Shown: positions 35,160-43,876, counted from the stretch's first letter. The stretch: DNA of 64,000 nucleotides from Jiella marina (GCF_024359545.1 NZ_JAKQZG010000004.1:248001-312000); one strand, 5' to 3'. Notes: a model not told the origin generated them from the sequence alone. Translations and numbers: made by a program.

Positions 35160-35957
35160 TCATTCGCCGTAGACGTCGAAGTCGAAATACTGGTCCTGGA
35201 TTTCCTTGTAGGTGCCGTCCTCGCGGATGGCGGCAATCGCGTCGTTGAACATGCCCTTCAGCTTGTCCGAGCCCTTCCTCAGGCCGATGCCGATGCCCTT
35301 GCCGTAGATTTCCGGATCCGCCGGGAGCGTGTCGAGGAGCTTGCAGCAGGCGCCAGCATCGCTCTCCAGCCACTCGTTGAGCACCACAACGTCGTCAACG
35401 ACGGCGTCGACACGACCGCTTTCGATATCGAGCTTGTACTCCTCGGCGGTCGGATACTGCCGCACTTCCGAATCAGGGAAATAAGCTTCGGCGGCCTGGG
35501 CATGCGTCGTGGAGACCTGGGCACCGATCGTCTTGCCCGACAGTGCTTCCTCGGTCGCTTCGGTCAGTTCCGAATCCTTCGGCACGGCGATCGCCGGCGG
35601 AGTCTGATAGTACTTGTTGGTGAAATCGATCTGTTCTTCGCGCTCCGGCGTGATCGACATGGAGGCGATGATGGCGTCGTAATTGCCGTTCTGAAGCGCC
35701 GGGATCATGCCGTCCCAGTCCTGGGTGACGAAGGTGCACTCGACCTCCATCTCCGCGCAAAGCGCCTTGGCGATATCAACGTCGAAGCCTTTCAGTTCGC
35801 CGGATGCATCGAGATAGTTGAAGGGCGGATAAGCGCCCTCTGTGCCGATCGCAACCTGCGACCAGTCCTTGTCGGCGTCGCTGTCCTGCGCGTTGGCGGC
35901 CCCGCTGGATAGCCCCGCGATCAGGGCGGCAAGGGCGAACGATTTGGCAAAACGCAT
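35160..35957 (-). CDS. Polar amino acid ABC transporter substrate-binding protein
   Basis: A 265-residue periplasmic binding protein of the SBP type 3 family. The start at 35957 follows AGAGG and gives a Sec signal peptide (MRFAKSFALAALIAGLSSGA, cleavage after ANA). The mature part shows the amino-acid binder signature GTEGAYPPFNYLDASGELKG (about 39-58), GFDVDIAKAL and DAIIASMSITPEREEQIDFT (about 94-113). Resemblance to lysine/arginine/ornithine and histidine binders is clear; the exact ligand is not. It belongs with the permeases at 32280-33799. Confidence 0.92.
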   Translation of the reverse strand: MRFAKSFALAALIAGLSSGAANAQDSDADKDWSQVAIGTEGAYPPFNYLDASGELKGFDVDIAKALCAEMEVECTFVTQDWDGMIPALQNGNYDAIIASMSITPEREEQIDFTNKYYQTPPAIAVPKDSELTEATEEALSGKTIGAQVSTTHAQAAEAYFPDSEVRQYPTAEEYKLDIESGRVDAVVDDVVVLNEWLESDAGACCKLLDTLPADPEIYGKGIGIGLRKGSDKLKGMFNDAIAAIREDGTYKEIQDQYFDFDVYGE

Positions 35958-36100
35958 GGGGGAAACCTCTTTCGGATGGGCGCTGAAAACGCGCGAACTC
36001 TGTGTGCCGTCGGAATAGGCATGCACCGATGAGCGGCATGCTGCCATCTTTTGAAGCGCGGACGCAACTCCTCTTTCATGGGCCAGCTTTGCAGAGGAAA

Positions 36101-36733
36101 TCAGCTGTTTCGCGCGTCCGAACGGGACTTTCCGGCCAGATGCGATTCGGCCGTCTCCAGATCCGTCGGCGTGTTCACGTTGAAGACGGGATTCTGGTCC
36201 GGAGCGTCCGGCTCCGATGGAATGTCCACCGTCTCGTGGCCGATCGAGGCCAGAAGATCGCGGATGGCGAGTCTGCCGCCGGCATCCAGCATTTGCCGCA
36301 AGTCCGGCAATGCAGCCACGGGCCAGAGCCCGACAGCCGGCTGCAAATGCCCGCCATGGCGGGCAATCACCGGACGATTCGAATAGGCGGCGTCGAGAAG
36401 GCTGGCGATGTTGCGCGGGATGAAGGGCGTATCGCTGGGCGTGACGAGGAGCCGGTCGGTATGGGCGGAGCCCTCAAGGGCAGTCAGCCCGGCCTCGATT
36501 CCGGCGAGAGGGCCGAGAAAGCCGGGCCGCATGTCGGGCCGGATGGTCAGTTCAAACCGTTCATATCCCGAGATCGGGGGGGCCGCGATCCAGAGCGGCT
36601 CGACACTCCCATCGAGCCTTTCGATCACATGAGCGATCAGGGGCCTGCCCTGAAGCTCGACCAGCGGTTTCGGGGTCGCGCCGCCCATGCGCCGCCCCTT
36701 GCCGCCGGCCAGGATGAGGCCCGCCGGTTTCAT
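36101..36733 (-). CDS. mobA: Molybdenum cofactor guanylyltransferase MobA
   Basis: A 210-residue nucleotidyltransferase. The ATG at 36733, which overlaps the stop of the MFS gene (ATGA), gives the signature start AGLILAGGKGRRMGG (about 4-18). The metal- and nucleotide-binding LVTPSDTPFIP (about 95-105) and a late FNVNTPTDLETAE are present. It joins GMP to Mo-molybdopterin to make the bis-MGD form used by DMSO-reductase-family enzymes. The xanthine dehydrogenase encoded further on uses the plain Mo-MPT form, so MobA probably serves other enzymes. Confidence 0.92.
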   Translation of the reverse strand: MKPAGLILAGGKGRRMGGATPKPLVELQGRPLIAHVIERLDGSVEPLWIAAPPISGYERFELTIRPDMRPGFLGPLAGIEAGLTALEGSAHTDRLLVTPSDTPFIPRNIASLLDAAYSNRPVIARHGGHLQPAVGLWPVAALPDLRQMLDAGGRLAIRDLLASIGHETVDIPSEPDAPDQNPVFNVNTPTDLETAESHLAGKSRSDARNS

Positions 36734-37947
36734 GCCGCCTTGCGGACGCGCTTGGCCGAGAGCGCCGTCAGAAGTGCCGCAAGGCCAAATCCCACCATCA
36801 GCATGAGGAGGCCCGTGGCGCCAGCCGAGCCAGTCGCCAGGACGGCCGCGAGGAAGGAGGCGAGCGCGCCCAGGCCGATCTGCAGGGCACCCAGGACGCC
36901 GGCCGCGGCTCCGGCGGCATGGGGTACGACGCTGACCCCGCCGGCCGTCGCCGGCGGTAGCGCCAGCCCGTTGCCGAAGCCGACGATCAGCATCGGCGCA
37001 AACAGCGTCGCCGGTGAGAACAGGCCCGCCAAATGAAAAATCGAGGCCAGCACCGGAGCGAAGAGCGCAAGGCCCGTCCCGCTCACCATCAGCGTCTTGA
37101 TGCCAAGGCGGGTCGAAAGCTGGGCGGAGGCGAAGTTTCCTCCCATGTAGCCGACGGCGCAAAGAGCGAACCACAGGCCATAGTCGGCCGGGGTCATGTG
37201 AAGAACGTTCACCGCAACGAACGGAGCACCACCGAGGAAGGAGAAGAACACGGCCGAAGTCAGCGCCGAAACGAGGGCGTAGGTCCAGAAGGCACCGGCG
37301 CCGAAAAGGGCGCCATAGCTCTTGAACTGGGTACGCATGGGCGTGCCGATTGCCGTGTTTGTCTCGCTGAGATCGGCGAGGATGAAGCCGATCGTCAGAA
37401 CTCCGGCGCCGGCGAGCAGCCAGAACACCGCGCGCCAGCCGAAAGCCGTATCGACGAAGCCGCCGATCATCGGCCCGATCATCGGCGCCACGGCAAGCCC
37501 CATGGTCACATAGCCGATCATCGCGGCCGCGCGCTCGCGGTCGTAGACGTCGCGCACGATCGCGCGCGACAGAACGATGCCCGTCGCGCTCGCCGCCTGG
37601 ATCACACGGCCGGCCAGAAACAGGCCGATCCCGTCGGCGAACAGGCAGAACAGGGTGCCGACCATGAACAGCACCATGCCGCCGACGATGACCGGCCGGC
37701 GGCCGTACCGGTCGGACAGCGGTCCGGCCAGAAGCTGGATGAAAGCGGTCGCGACCAGATAGAGGGAAAGGCCGAGGCCGACCGTCGCTTCGTTCGCGGC
37801 GAGGTCCCGCGCGATCGAGGCCATGGAGGGAATGAAAATGTTGATGGCGAGCGGCGACAGGGCGGAGGCGATCATCAGGGTCGCCAGCATCGGCCGTCGC
37901 GCAGGCCGGAAGCCGTGGAAGGCTTCACTTTCGGAATAGGAATCCAT
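36730..37947 (-). CDS. MFS multidrug efflux transporter (Bcr/CflA family)
   Basis: A 405-residue protein with 12 predicted helices. I took the ATG at 37947 (MDSYSESEAFHGFRPARRPM); the open frame continues upstream but looks non-coding. The loop after helix 2 has the MFS motif GPLSDRYGRRPVIVGG (about 74-89), and the Bcr/CflA drug-resistance subfamily feature GRVIQAASATG is present. It should export drugs or metabolites using the proton gradient. Its translational overlap with mobA is unusual in function but clear in sequence. Confidence 0.9.
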   Translation of the reverse strand: MDSYSESEAFHGFRPARRPMLATLMIASALSPLAINIFIPSMASIARDLAANEATVGLGLSLYLVATAFIQLLAGPLSDRYGRRPVIVGGMVLFMVGTLFCLFADGIGLFLAGRVIQAASATGIVLSRAIVRDVYDRERAAAMIGYVTMGLAVAPMIGPMIGGFVDTAFGWRAVFWLLAGAGVLTIGFILADLSETNTAIGTPMRTQFKSYGALFGAGAFWTYALVSALTSAVFFSFLGGAPFVAVNVLHMTPADYGLWFALCAVGYMGGNFASAQLSTRLGIKTLMVSGTGLALFAPVLASIFHLAGLFSPATLFAPMLIVGFGNGLALPPATAGGVSVVPHAAGAAAGVLGALQIGLGALASFLAAVLATGSAGATGLLMLMVGFGLAALLTALSAKRVRKAA

Positions 37948-38251
37948 GGGATCGAAAGCTCTCGATGGGCTGCCGGGAAGGCGGCTGCCGCTTGGCGCAG
38001 CCGATAACACGTCCTGTCCGCCATGTCGCGCGCGGAGCATTAACGGACAGGCGCGGGGTCCCATCACTCCCGCGCTCTTTGTCCACGAGAGGTTGTCGGC
38101 CCGGTCGAAAAGGCGAAGATTTTGCAAATGCGGCGGTTTCTGCATGAAAAAAGCGCCAATTCGTTCAAATGCGCGCCTTCGCGTAAGGGAAAAAGCTTAG
38201 GATTCGTCGGCAGTTTTCTATCCGAGGTTTTCCGCGCAGAGATTCAACGCG
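37948..38251. promoter_or_regulatory. Divergent intergenic region, 304 bp
   Basis: No gene is supported here. The region must hold the promoters for the MFS-mobA transcript (minus) and the unrecognised gene at 38252 (plus). An inverted repeat CCTGTCCG (38013-38020) / CGGACAGG (38044-38051) with a 23-bp spacer is the only clear structure and could be an operator. The right half becomes A/T-richer towards 38252. Confidence 0.45.
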
Positions 38252-38761
38252 ATGGCATTCGATTTTTCAGCTTTGACGGCGCTTCTGGGCGGTTATCGCG
38301 ACCCGGTGCGTTTCCCTCGCGAAGGAGAAGGCGAGCCAAAGCGGGCTTGGCGCGACCGTTATCGTCCCAAGCGGAAGGAGCCGGAGGACAAGGTGTTGCA
38401 AGGCCCGGCCGTCAGCAATCAGCGAGACGGCGACGCGCCCGTGACCGGCGGACTGGCCAGCAGCATTGCCGGAATGGACCGGGCGCTCGATGCCGTTCTG
38501 GCCAGTCAGGAACATCTCGATCGGGCGAAAAAGAAGCGCCGGGGCAAGCGCCTGTCGGCCCTCACCAACGTATCGGCCAAGCCCACTGGTCTCCGGCTGT
38601 TGTCCGATATGGAAAGCTCGGACGGTGCCGATACCAAGCCGAACGAGGTCGAACTGCTCGATTGGCGAGAGAGGGATCTGAGCGAAATCCGAAAGCTGAT
38701 CCGTGACCTCGAAACCGCCGATCACGAAACGAACGAAGAACAAACGAACAAGCGTGGCTGA
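38252..38761 (+). CDS. Unrecognised protein A, 169 residues, charged
   Basis: I do not recognise a family. The 169-residue protein starts MAFDFSALTALLGGYRDPVR, continues with a basic stretch (about 30-47, many Lys/Arg) and a segment AGMDRALDAVLAS (73-85). A second basic cluster KKKRRGKR follows, then an acidic helical C-terminus (LSEIRKLIRDLETADHETNE). No signal peptide, transmembrane helix or cysteine is seen. Only a weak AGAG lies before the ATG. The AGxDRxLxAxLxS core recurs in the next gene, which hints at distant paralogy. No function is proposed. Confidence 0.7.
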   Translation: MAFDFSALTALLGGYRDPVRFPREGEGEPKRAWRDRYRPKRKEPEDKVLQGPAVSNQRDGDAPVTGGLASSIAGMDRALDAVLASQEHLDRAKKKRRGKRLSALTNVSAKPTGLRLLSDMESSDGADTKPNEVELLDWRERDLSEIRKLIRDLETADHETNEEQTNKRG

Positions 38762-38966
38762 AGCCGAGCAACTACTTCACGCGAGGTGCCCTGTCGTGGC
38801 GAAGCTGCAGAGGCCTCCAAATACGGCAACTGGACCGCTCACCATATAGTCAGATGAAATATTTTCGATAATGCACGTGAGAAAACTAAAATAATATATA
38901 TTGGATAGACCCAAATAAAATTTTCCATGATTATCCTTTCATGCGGCAAATCTGGAGGGATATATT
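38762..38966 (+). promoter_or_regulatory. A/T-rich gap between two unrecognised genes
   Basis: The stretch at about 38842-38966 is strikingly A/T-rich for this genome (for example AAAATAATATATATTGG). It probably contains the promoter of the gene at 38967-38970. A clear ribosome-binding site GGAGGG lies at 38954-38959. No ORF or repeat was found in it. Confidence 0.5.
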
Positions 38967-38969
38967 GTG

Positions 38970-39683
38970 ATGTTCGGACTCGTTTCCTTCTTCGAATCTT
39001 TCGCGCGCAGGTGGGATGCCGGGGCCCGGCTGGGGCGGATGGGGGACGCGAACCCGGACCGGTCCACTCAGAAGGGAGCGGAAGTCGAATCCGCCGCTTC
39101 TGCCAGTGGCAGAAATATGCCCGCAGAGGCAGAGGCTGTCGCACAAGCGGAGAAAGTCGTCGCGTCGCGTCCCGCAGCCTCCGAGAAAACGGACAAGGAA
39201 GTCACCGATCCGGTCGTCGTGGGAAAGGCGGTTGCGGGGACGGACCGCGTCCTTGCGGCGCTCCTCAATTCCTCAGCGGGAACCGCCGGGAAAGCCGTCG
39301 AGAAAAGCCAGGGTGTTCTTTCGCGGTTGCGGGAACCCGAGACAGCGGGTGGTACACCGCAGAGACCTGTGCCGGAGCTAATCGCGACGTCGATCGCCAG
39401 CGGCGATGCCGGTGGCGAAACATCCGACCGGCCTTCCATCGACCTGTTACGCCAAGCGGCGATCGAAAACATGCGGGAATGGCGCATGGAGCTCTTGGTG
39501 GAGGGGCTGGATGCCCCATCTGATGCCGTCACAGGTCTCGATGACGCGGACGAGCAACTCAAACGCGATGCCGGCACAGAGGCAGCGCCGGCCCGGGAGG
39601 GTCAGATTTTCGGATCCCAGGAAACGCGTCCTGCGATCCCTGTTGCCATTACTGCCGCCTATCGGGCCAGTTCCGAGGCCTGA
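38970..39683 (+). CDS. Unrecognised protein B, 237 residues, Ala/Glu-rich
   Basis: I do not recognise a family. It starts at the ATG at 38970, or at the GTG immediately before (38967), behind GGAGGG. The N-terminus (MFGLVSFFESFARRWDAGA) is amphipathic and may touch a membrane. An Ala/Glu/Ser-rich, probably disordered region follows (about 35-80), then AGTDRVLAALLNS (about 89-101) and a helical segment LLRQAAIENMREWRMELLVE near 170-190. No cysteines occur and no transmembrane helix is certain. It shares the AGxDRxLxAxLxS core with the preceding gene. No function is proposed. Confidence 0.7.
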   Translation: MFGLVSFFESFARRWDAGARLGRMGDANPDRSTQKGAEVESAASASGRNMPAEAEAVAQAEKVVASRPAASEKTDKEVTDPVVVGKAVAGTDRVLAALLNSSAGTAGKAVEKSQGVLSRLREPETAGGTPQRPVPELIATSIASGDAGGETSDRPSIDLLRQAAIENMREWRMELLVEGLDAPSDAVTGLDDADEQLKRDAGTEAAPAREGQIFGSQETRPAIPVAITAAYRASSEA

Positions 39684-39714
39684 GGCAGGTGGAACAACCA
39701 CGCGGGTGGACAAA

Positions 39715-39741
39715 GCCGAGCGGCGCTGAGCGAGGCTCGGC
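39715..39741 (+). terminator. Possible stem-loop after protein B gene
   Basis: A 7-bp stem GCCGAGC (39715-39721) / GCTCGGC (39735-39741) lies 32 bp after the stop. There is no T-run, so termination here is only a possibility. Confidence 0.3.
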
Positions 39742-39872
39742 CTGTCCTCCGGTTTTCGCTGCACGGGAATTCGGTCGCGACGACCGGAGACGTCCGGGCC
39801 TACACAAGGCTATCCTCTGGATCGCCGACTGGCACTCCTCGAAGCGGGGAGCGGGCGAATCCGTTGCCGTCG

Positions 39873-40355
39873 TCAGCTGCGTGAGGGCCCGCGCAGGGTC
39901 ATGGACACCGGACCGACCAGCGGGTCATAGGTCGAGCGCAATTCTTCCGGATAGCGGATCGCGACCGAGTGGATCAGATCGCCGCGGAAGATATAGCGCT
40001 CGTAGAAGATCTTGCCGTCGCGATAGCCGGAGACGACCGCCCAGCGCTTGCCATGGGCGTCATAGGTGACGCGGTCCGTATCGGCGCGATCGTTGATGAT
40101 CGAGCGTGGTGTCTCGGCGCCCTGGTTGTGTCGCGCATAGATGAAGATCTGCGCGCCGTCAGGCGATGCCCAGGCCAACCCGTCGCCGCTGGTCGGCGCC
40201 GGAAGCCGTTCGGGAAAGGCTTCGGACGGGAAGCTCGCCTGCGTCCCGAAGCGCTGGTTCTCATAGGTCACTTCATCGGCCTGCGCAGGGGCGCACGCCA
40301 TTGTCGCGGCGAGGCCGATGGCCGCTGCCGCCGAAAACATCTTCGAATTTCGCAT
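39873..40355 (-). CDS. Small exported protein of unknown function
   Basis: A 160-residue protein with a Sec signal peptide (MRNSKMFSAAAAIGLAATMA, cleavage after PAQA). The mature part begins VTYENQRFGTQASFPSEAFP and contains DGLAWASPDGAQIFIYARHN and GKRWAVVSGYRDGKIFYERY, a beta-rich periplasmic pattern seen in many Rhizobiales exported proteins without known function. It is encoded 2 bp downstream of moaA on the same strand, so it is probably cotranscribed with it. A lipoprotein is ruled out, as no Cys lies at the cleavage site. Confidence 0.8.
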   Translation of the reverse strand: MRNSKMFSAAAAIGLAATMACAPAQADEVTYENQRFGTQASFPSEAFPERLPAPTSGDGLAWASPDGAQIFIYARHNQGAETPRSIINDRADTDRVTYDAHGKRWAVVSGYRDGKIFYERYIFRGDLIHSVAIRYPEELRSTYDPLVGPVSMTLRGPSRS

Positions 40356-40357
40356 CT

Positions 40358-41407
40358 TTATCCTCCGGTCACGCTCATGTGCCGTCCGACAGCCGGCTTG
40401 CGGGTCGTGCGGTCGATGATGAAGTCATGTCCCTTCGGTTTGCGGCCGATCGCTTCGTCGATCGCGTTCGACAGCAGTTCATTACCCTCCGACGCTCTTA
40501 ACGGCGTCCTGAGGTCGGCCGCGTCCTCCTGGCCCAGGCACATGTAGAGCGTGCCGGTGCAGGTCAGGCGGACGCGATTGCAGCTTTCGCAGAAATTGTG
40601 GGTCAGCGGCGTGATGAAGCCAAGCCGACCGCCGGTTTCCGCGATCTCGACATAGCGGGCGGGCCCGCCGGTCTTGTAGGGAATGTCGGTGAGGGTGAAG
40701 CGTTCCGAAAGATTGGCGCGAACCTGCGAAAGTGGCAGATATTGATCTGTGCGGTCGCCGTCGATCTCGCCCAGCGGCATGGTCTCGATCAGCGTCATGT
40801 CCATGCCCTGGCCATGGGCCCATTCGATCATCGCGGGGATTTCGGCGTCGTTGAATCCCTTGAGCGCAACGGCGTTGAGCTTGATCTTGATCCCGGCGGC
40901 CTGCGCCGCGCGGATGCCGTTCATCACCTTGTCGAAATCGCCCCAGCGGGTGATCGACTTGAACTTGTCCGGATCGAGCGTGTCGAGCGAGACGTTGATG
41001 CGCTTCACCCCGCAATCGGCGAGCTCGTCGGCGAAGCGATGGAGTTGCGAGCCGTTGGTGGTGAGCGTCAACTCGTCCAGCGCGCCCGAATCCAGATGGC
41101 GCGAGAGCGAGCGGATCAGATGCATGATGTTGCGGCGGACGAGCGGCTCGCCTCCCGTCAGCCGCAGCTTGCGCACACCCTTCTCGACGAAGGTGGAAGA
41201 GAGCCGGTCCAGTTCCTCGAGCGTCAGGAGATCGCGCTTCGGCAGGAACGTCATGTCTTCCGCCATGCAGTAGACACAACGGAAATCGCAACGGTCGGTC
41301 ACCGAAACCCGGAGATAAGTGATCGCCCGTCCGAATGGATCGATCATGTCGCGCGCAGTCGCCGATGATCCGCCGGTCCGCTCCGCGATGTCTTTCGCGA
41401 TCTGCAT
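40358..41407 (-). CDS. moaA: GTP 3',8-cyclase MoaA (molybdenum cofactor biosynthesis)
   Basis: A 349-residue radical SAM enzyme that makes the first molybdopterin precursor from GTP. The N-terminal [4Fe-4S] motif is [18 protein letters not shown] (CxxxCxxC, about 35-52). The SAM-binding [10 protein letters not shown] follows (about 91-100). The C-terminal second cluster motif is [20 protein letters not shown] (about 275-294), and the protein ends in the functionally required Gly-Gly. The ATG at 41407 was chosen behind GGAAGGATGAG; a later ATG at 41347 would cut a normal-looking N-terminus. With mobA nearby it marks a molybdenum cofactor region. Confidence 0.95.
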   Translation of the reverse strand: MQIAKDIAERTGGSSATARDMIDPFGRAITYLRVSVTDRCDFRCVYCMAEDMTFLPKRDLLTLEELDRLSSTFVEKGVRKLRLTGGEPLVRRNIMHLIRSLSRHLDSGALDELTLTTNGSQLHRFADELADCGVKRINVSLDTLDPDKFKSITRWGDFDKVMNGIRAAQAAGIKIKLNAVALKGFNDAEIPAMIEWAHGQGMDMTLIETMPLGEIDGDRTDQYLPLSQVRANLSERFTLTDIPYKTGGPARYVEIAETGGRLGFITPLTHNFCESCNRVRLTCTGTLYMCLGQEDAADLRTPLRASEGNELLSNAIDEAIGRKPKGHDFIIDRTTRKPAVGRHMSVTGG

Positions 41408-41541
41408 CGTCTCGTACTCATCCTTCCGGGAGTCGGTTCTTGAAAAGTCTGGGCGGAATGTGGAAGTGCAGCGGCAAAGGGTCAAGCGGTCGTCTCCGAT
41501 CGACCCATTGGCAGGATTGGTCGAACGAGGCGGTGGCAGGA

Positions 41542-41907
41542 ATGACAACCAAGGTGGAAGCCCCAAGCGAACTGAAGGTTTCGAAGGACCGGCGGATGCT
41601 GACGGTGGCATGGCCGGGCGGCTCACGCGACGAATTTCCGGCGGAGATGCTCAGGGTCCTCTCGCCTTCCGCCGAGGTGCGCGGCCATTCGGAAGCCGAT
41701 CGCAAGACCGTCTCGGGCAAGCGGGATGTTTCGATCGCCGATCTGCAGCCGATCGGCCACTACGCCGTCCGCATCGTCTTTTCAGATGGTCATGACAGCG
41801 GCTTGTTCAGCTGGTCCTACCTCTCCGAGCTCGGCCGCGAAAAGGAGGCACGCTGGCAGGGCTATCTGGAGGAATTGCAGGCCAAGGGGCTGAAGCGCGA
41901 CCGCTGA
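41542..41907 (+). CDS. DUF971 protein (gamma-butyrobetaine hydroxylase-like N-terminal domain)
   Basis: A 121-residue protein starting at the ATG at 41542 behind GGCAGG. It has the DUF971 core: [20 protein letters not shown] (about 20-39) and a later [20 protein letters not shown] (about 75-94), where His and Asp residues are conserved and thought to bind a metal or Fe-S partner. Stand-alone members often sit near Mrp/ApbC or molybdenum cofactor genes; here the divergent neighbour is moaA, 134 bp away. The molecular role is unknown. Confidence 0.85.
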   Translation: MTTKVEAPSELKVSKDRRMLTVAWPGGSRDEFPAEMLRVLSPSAEVRGHSEADRKTVSGKRDVSIADLQPIGHYAVRIVFSDGHDSGLFSWSYLSELGREKEARWQGYLEELQAKGLKRDR

Positions 41908-41934
41908 AGCCGGGCTCGGGCGATCGGTGGGGAG

Positions 41935-42549
41935 CTAACCGGAAGCCTGGGATCGCCGGTAGGCCGCCCGATCGGTCGCGCGCTCGATGAAGGCCTGGAT
42001 CGGATTGCTGGTCTCCAGACGCGGCGCGCCGAACAGGGTCATCCAGCGAAGCGTGGCCGCGATGATCAGGTCGGCGGCCGTGAAGCGGTCTCCGGTCAGG
42101 TAAGGGCCGGGTGAAAGCTGGCTTTCCAGCGTGTCGATGACGTCGTCATAGCTGCCCCAGCCCACCGACTTCTTCGGCAGTGGCGCCGAATCCCTGCGCA
42201 TCATCACCTCGCTCGCCGCCGGCTCGATGCAGGAGGGCGCAAAGAACAGCCAGCGGTAATAGGTGGCGCGTTCGCTTGTCCCCATTGCGGGGGCGAGACC
42301 AGCGTCGGGATATCTGTCGGCGAGATGGGCGGCGATCGCGGCGGACTCTGTCATCACCGTTCCGTCGGGGAGGACCAGGGTCGGCAGCTTGCCCATCGGG
42401 TTGATGGAAAGAAAGTCCGCCCGCCGGTTTTCGCCCGCTTCGAAGTCGAGATGGACGAGTTCGTAGTCGGCGCCGACCTCTTCCAGCACCCAGCGGGTGA
42501 TCGCGGCGCGGCTCATCGGATTGTAATAGAGCTTCAGCCTTCCTTCCAT
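41935..42549 (-). CDS. Glutathione S-transferase family protein
   Basis: A 204-residue GST. The N-terminal domain contains YYNPMSRAAITRWVLEEVGA (about 6-25), with the glutathione-activating Ser or Tyr region. The cis-Pro motif GKLPTLVLPDG and ESAAIAAHLADRYP follow. The C-terminal domain has the N-cap motif FTAADLIIAATLRW. It is a distinct paralogue of the GST at 24216. It is convergent with the DUF971 gene, with only 27 bp between the stops. Confidence 0.9.
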   Translation of the reverse strand: MEGRLKLYYNPMSRAAITRWVLEEVGADYELVHLDFEAGENRRADFLSINPMGKLPTLVLPDGTVMTESAAIAAHLADRYPDAGLAPAMGTSERATYYRWLFFAPSCIEPAASEVMMRRDSAPLPKKSVGWGSYDDVIDTLESQLSPGPYLTGDRFTAADLIIAATLRWMTLFGAPRLETSNPIQAFIERATDRAAYRRSQASG

Positions 42550-42667
42550 GGCGACAGACCTTCGACCATCATGAGACAGGGCTCATGATGACGCCCGGAT
42601 CGTGACGGCATTGCGACGGGCGGTCGCACGGCGAAATCCCGATTCGAAAGCCTGGCCTTAAACGCAA

Positions 42668-42689
42668 GAAAGCGGCCGAAGCCGCTTTC
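42668..42689 (-). terminator. Intrinsic terminator of rplS
   Basis: Read on the minus strand, GAAAGCGGC and GCCGCTTTC form a perfect 9-bp stem with a TTCG tetraloop 37 bp after the rplS stop, continuing into TTGCG. The exceptionally stable UUCG loop and short run of U make this the clearest Rho-independent terminator in the window. Confidence 0.8.
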
Positions 42690-42725
42690 CCGAAAATCAG
42701 ATGAGAAGAGGAGAGAGGGTCGACC

Positions 42726-43184
42726 TCACTCCGCTGCGGTCTTCGCCGCTTCCTTCTCGGCCTTGGCCTGCTCGCGCTGCTCAGCGGCGATCTGCCGGGC
42801 CTCGTCGTTCAGCTTGCGGGCGCGGACATTGGTCGCCTCAACGATACGCGCCGACTTGCCGCGGCGATCGCGCAGGTAATAGAGCTTGGCGCGGCGAACC
42901 TTGCCGCGGCGGACCACATCGACCGACTCGACCATCGGCGAGAAGACCGGGAAGACGCGCTCGACGCCCTCGCCATAGGAGATCTTGCGGACGGTGAAGT
43001 TCTCCTGCAGGCCCGAGCCGGAGCGGGCGATGCAGACGCCCTCATAGGCCTGCACGCGGGTGCGGGTGCCTTCCGTGACGCGGACGTTCACGCGCACGGT
43101 GTCACCGGCGGAAAATTGCGGAATCTTGCGGATCGCTTCGATGCGCGCGGCTTCGGCGGCCTCGAGTTCGGAGATGATGTTCAT
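42726..43184 (-). CDS. rplS: 50S ribosomal protein L19
   Basis: A 152-residue ribosomal protein. It has the L19 core [20 protein letters not shown] (about 24-43), the signature [20 protein letters not shown] (about 58-77), and [25 protein letters not shown]. The C-terminal 35 residues are a Lys/Glu/Ala helical tail longer than in E. coli (115 residues), as is common in Rhizobiales. It lies at the 30S-50S interface. It is monocistronic here, whereas many bacteria have trmD directly upstream; no trmD is in the window. Confidence 0.97.
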   Translation of the reverse strand: MNIISELEAAEAARIEAIRKIPQFSAGDTVRVNVRVTEGTRTRVQAYEGVCIARSGSGLQENFTVRKISYGEGVERVFPVFSPMVESVDVVRRGKVRRAKLYYLRDRRGKSARIVEATNVRARKLNDEARQIAAEQREQAKAEKEAAKTAAE

Positions 43185-43510
43185 GGCATAGCCTCAATTC
43201 GTTTCATGCCGGAATGTCGTTGGGCCCGACATGGCCGCCGTGACGGTCAGGTTATTCTGAGGAAATCGCGTGAGCCCATATACTGCTTCGGGCCATTTGT
43301 CACGAGGGTTTTTTCCGGCTGACGCCCCCGGGAGGCCTCTCCTGTCCGACCAATCGGCCCCAGCATGGAAGAGCGTAACAGTCGATCTGCCGCACTCGTA
43401 TTTCGAGGTTCTCCAAATTCCGCAAGCCAACGGAAACGGCTCGCTTGCGCCTCGAATGCTGCAAGTGCAAAATGCTTGATCGAATGGTCAAAATTTCGGG
43501 AAGGGCGATG
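43185..43510. promoter_or_regulatory. Divergent rplS-uraH region with inverted repeat
   Basis: No convincing gene lies in these 326 bp; a small open frame at 43270-43479 lacks a ribosome-binding site and family features. The inverted repeat TTGATC-GAAT-GGTCAA (43476-43491) sits 16 bp before the ATG at 43508 and could be an operator for the purine operon, for instance for a GntR-type regulator. Promoters for rplS and uraH must both lie here. Confidence 0.45.
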
Positions 43511-43876
43511 ATGGCAGATCCGGCAGAGGGGCGGCTGACGACCCATGTGCTCGACACGATGCATGGATGTCCGGCCGCGGGAATCCGGATCGAACTCACG
43601 CGGTATGCGGGCGAATCCATGGAAATGGTGAAGTCGGTCGAGACCAATGACGACGGTCGGGTCGACCAGCCGCTGCTCGTCGGTGCCGATCTGGTGCCCG
43701 GCCAATACGGTCTCACCTTCTTCGTCGCCGACTATTTCCGAGCCAAGGGCGTCTCGCTGCCGGAGCCGGCCTTTCTCGATATCGTGCCCATCCGCTTCGG
43801 CATTTCGACCCCGGCACATTACCATGTGCCGCTGCTCATCTCCCCTTATGCCTATTCGACCTATCGGGGGAGCTGA
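43511..43876 (+). CDS. uraH: 5-Hydroxyisourate hydrolase (transthyretin-like)
   Basis: A 121-residue enzyme. The start is at 43511, or at the adjacent ATG at 43508, behind GGAAGGG. The signatures are GRLTTHVLDTMHGCPAAGI (about 7-25, with the catalytic His), a central YGLTFFVADYF, and the C-terminal YHVPLLISPYAYSTYRGS, whose last four residues are the enzyme-specific YRGS tag that distinguishes it from vertebrate transthyretin. It hydrolyses 5-hydroxyisourate to OHCU after PuuD. It opens the xdh operon and overlaps xdhA by one base (TGATG). Confidence 0.95.
   Translation: MADPAEGRLTTHVLDTMHGCPAAGIRIELTRYAGESMEMVKSVETNDDGRVDQPLLVGADLVPGQYGLTFFVADYFRAKGVSLPEPAFLDIVPIRFGISTPAHYHVPLLISPYAYSTYRGS

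Noticed and set aside
43270..43479. Small plus-strand open frame before uraH
   Set aside because: No ribosome-binding site, no domain and no coding-like composition; it overlaps the likely promoter region.
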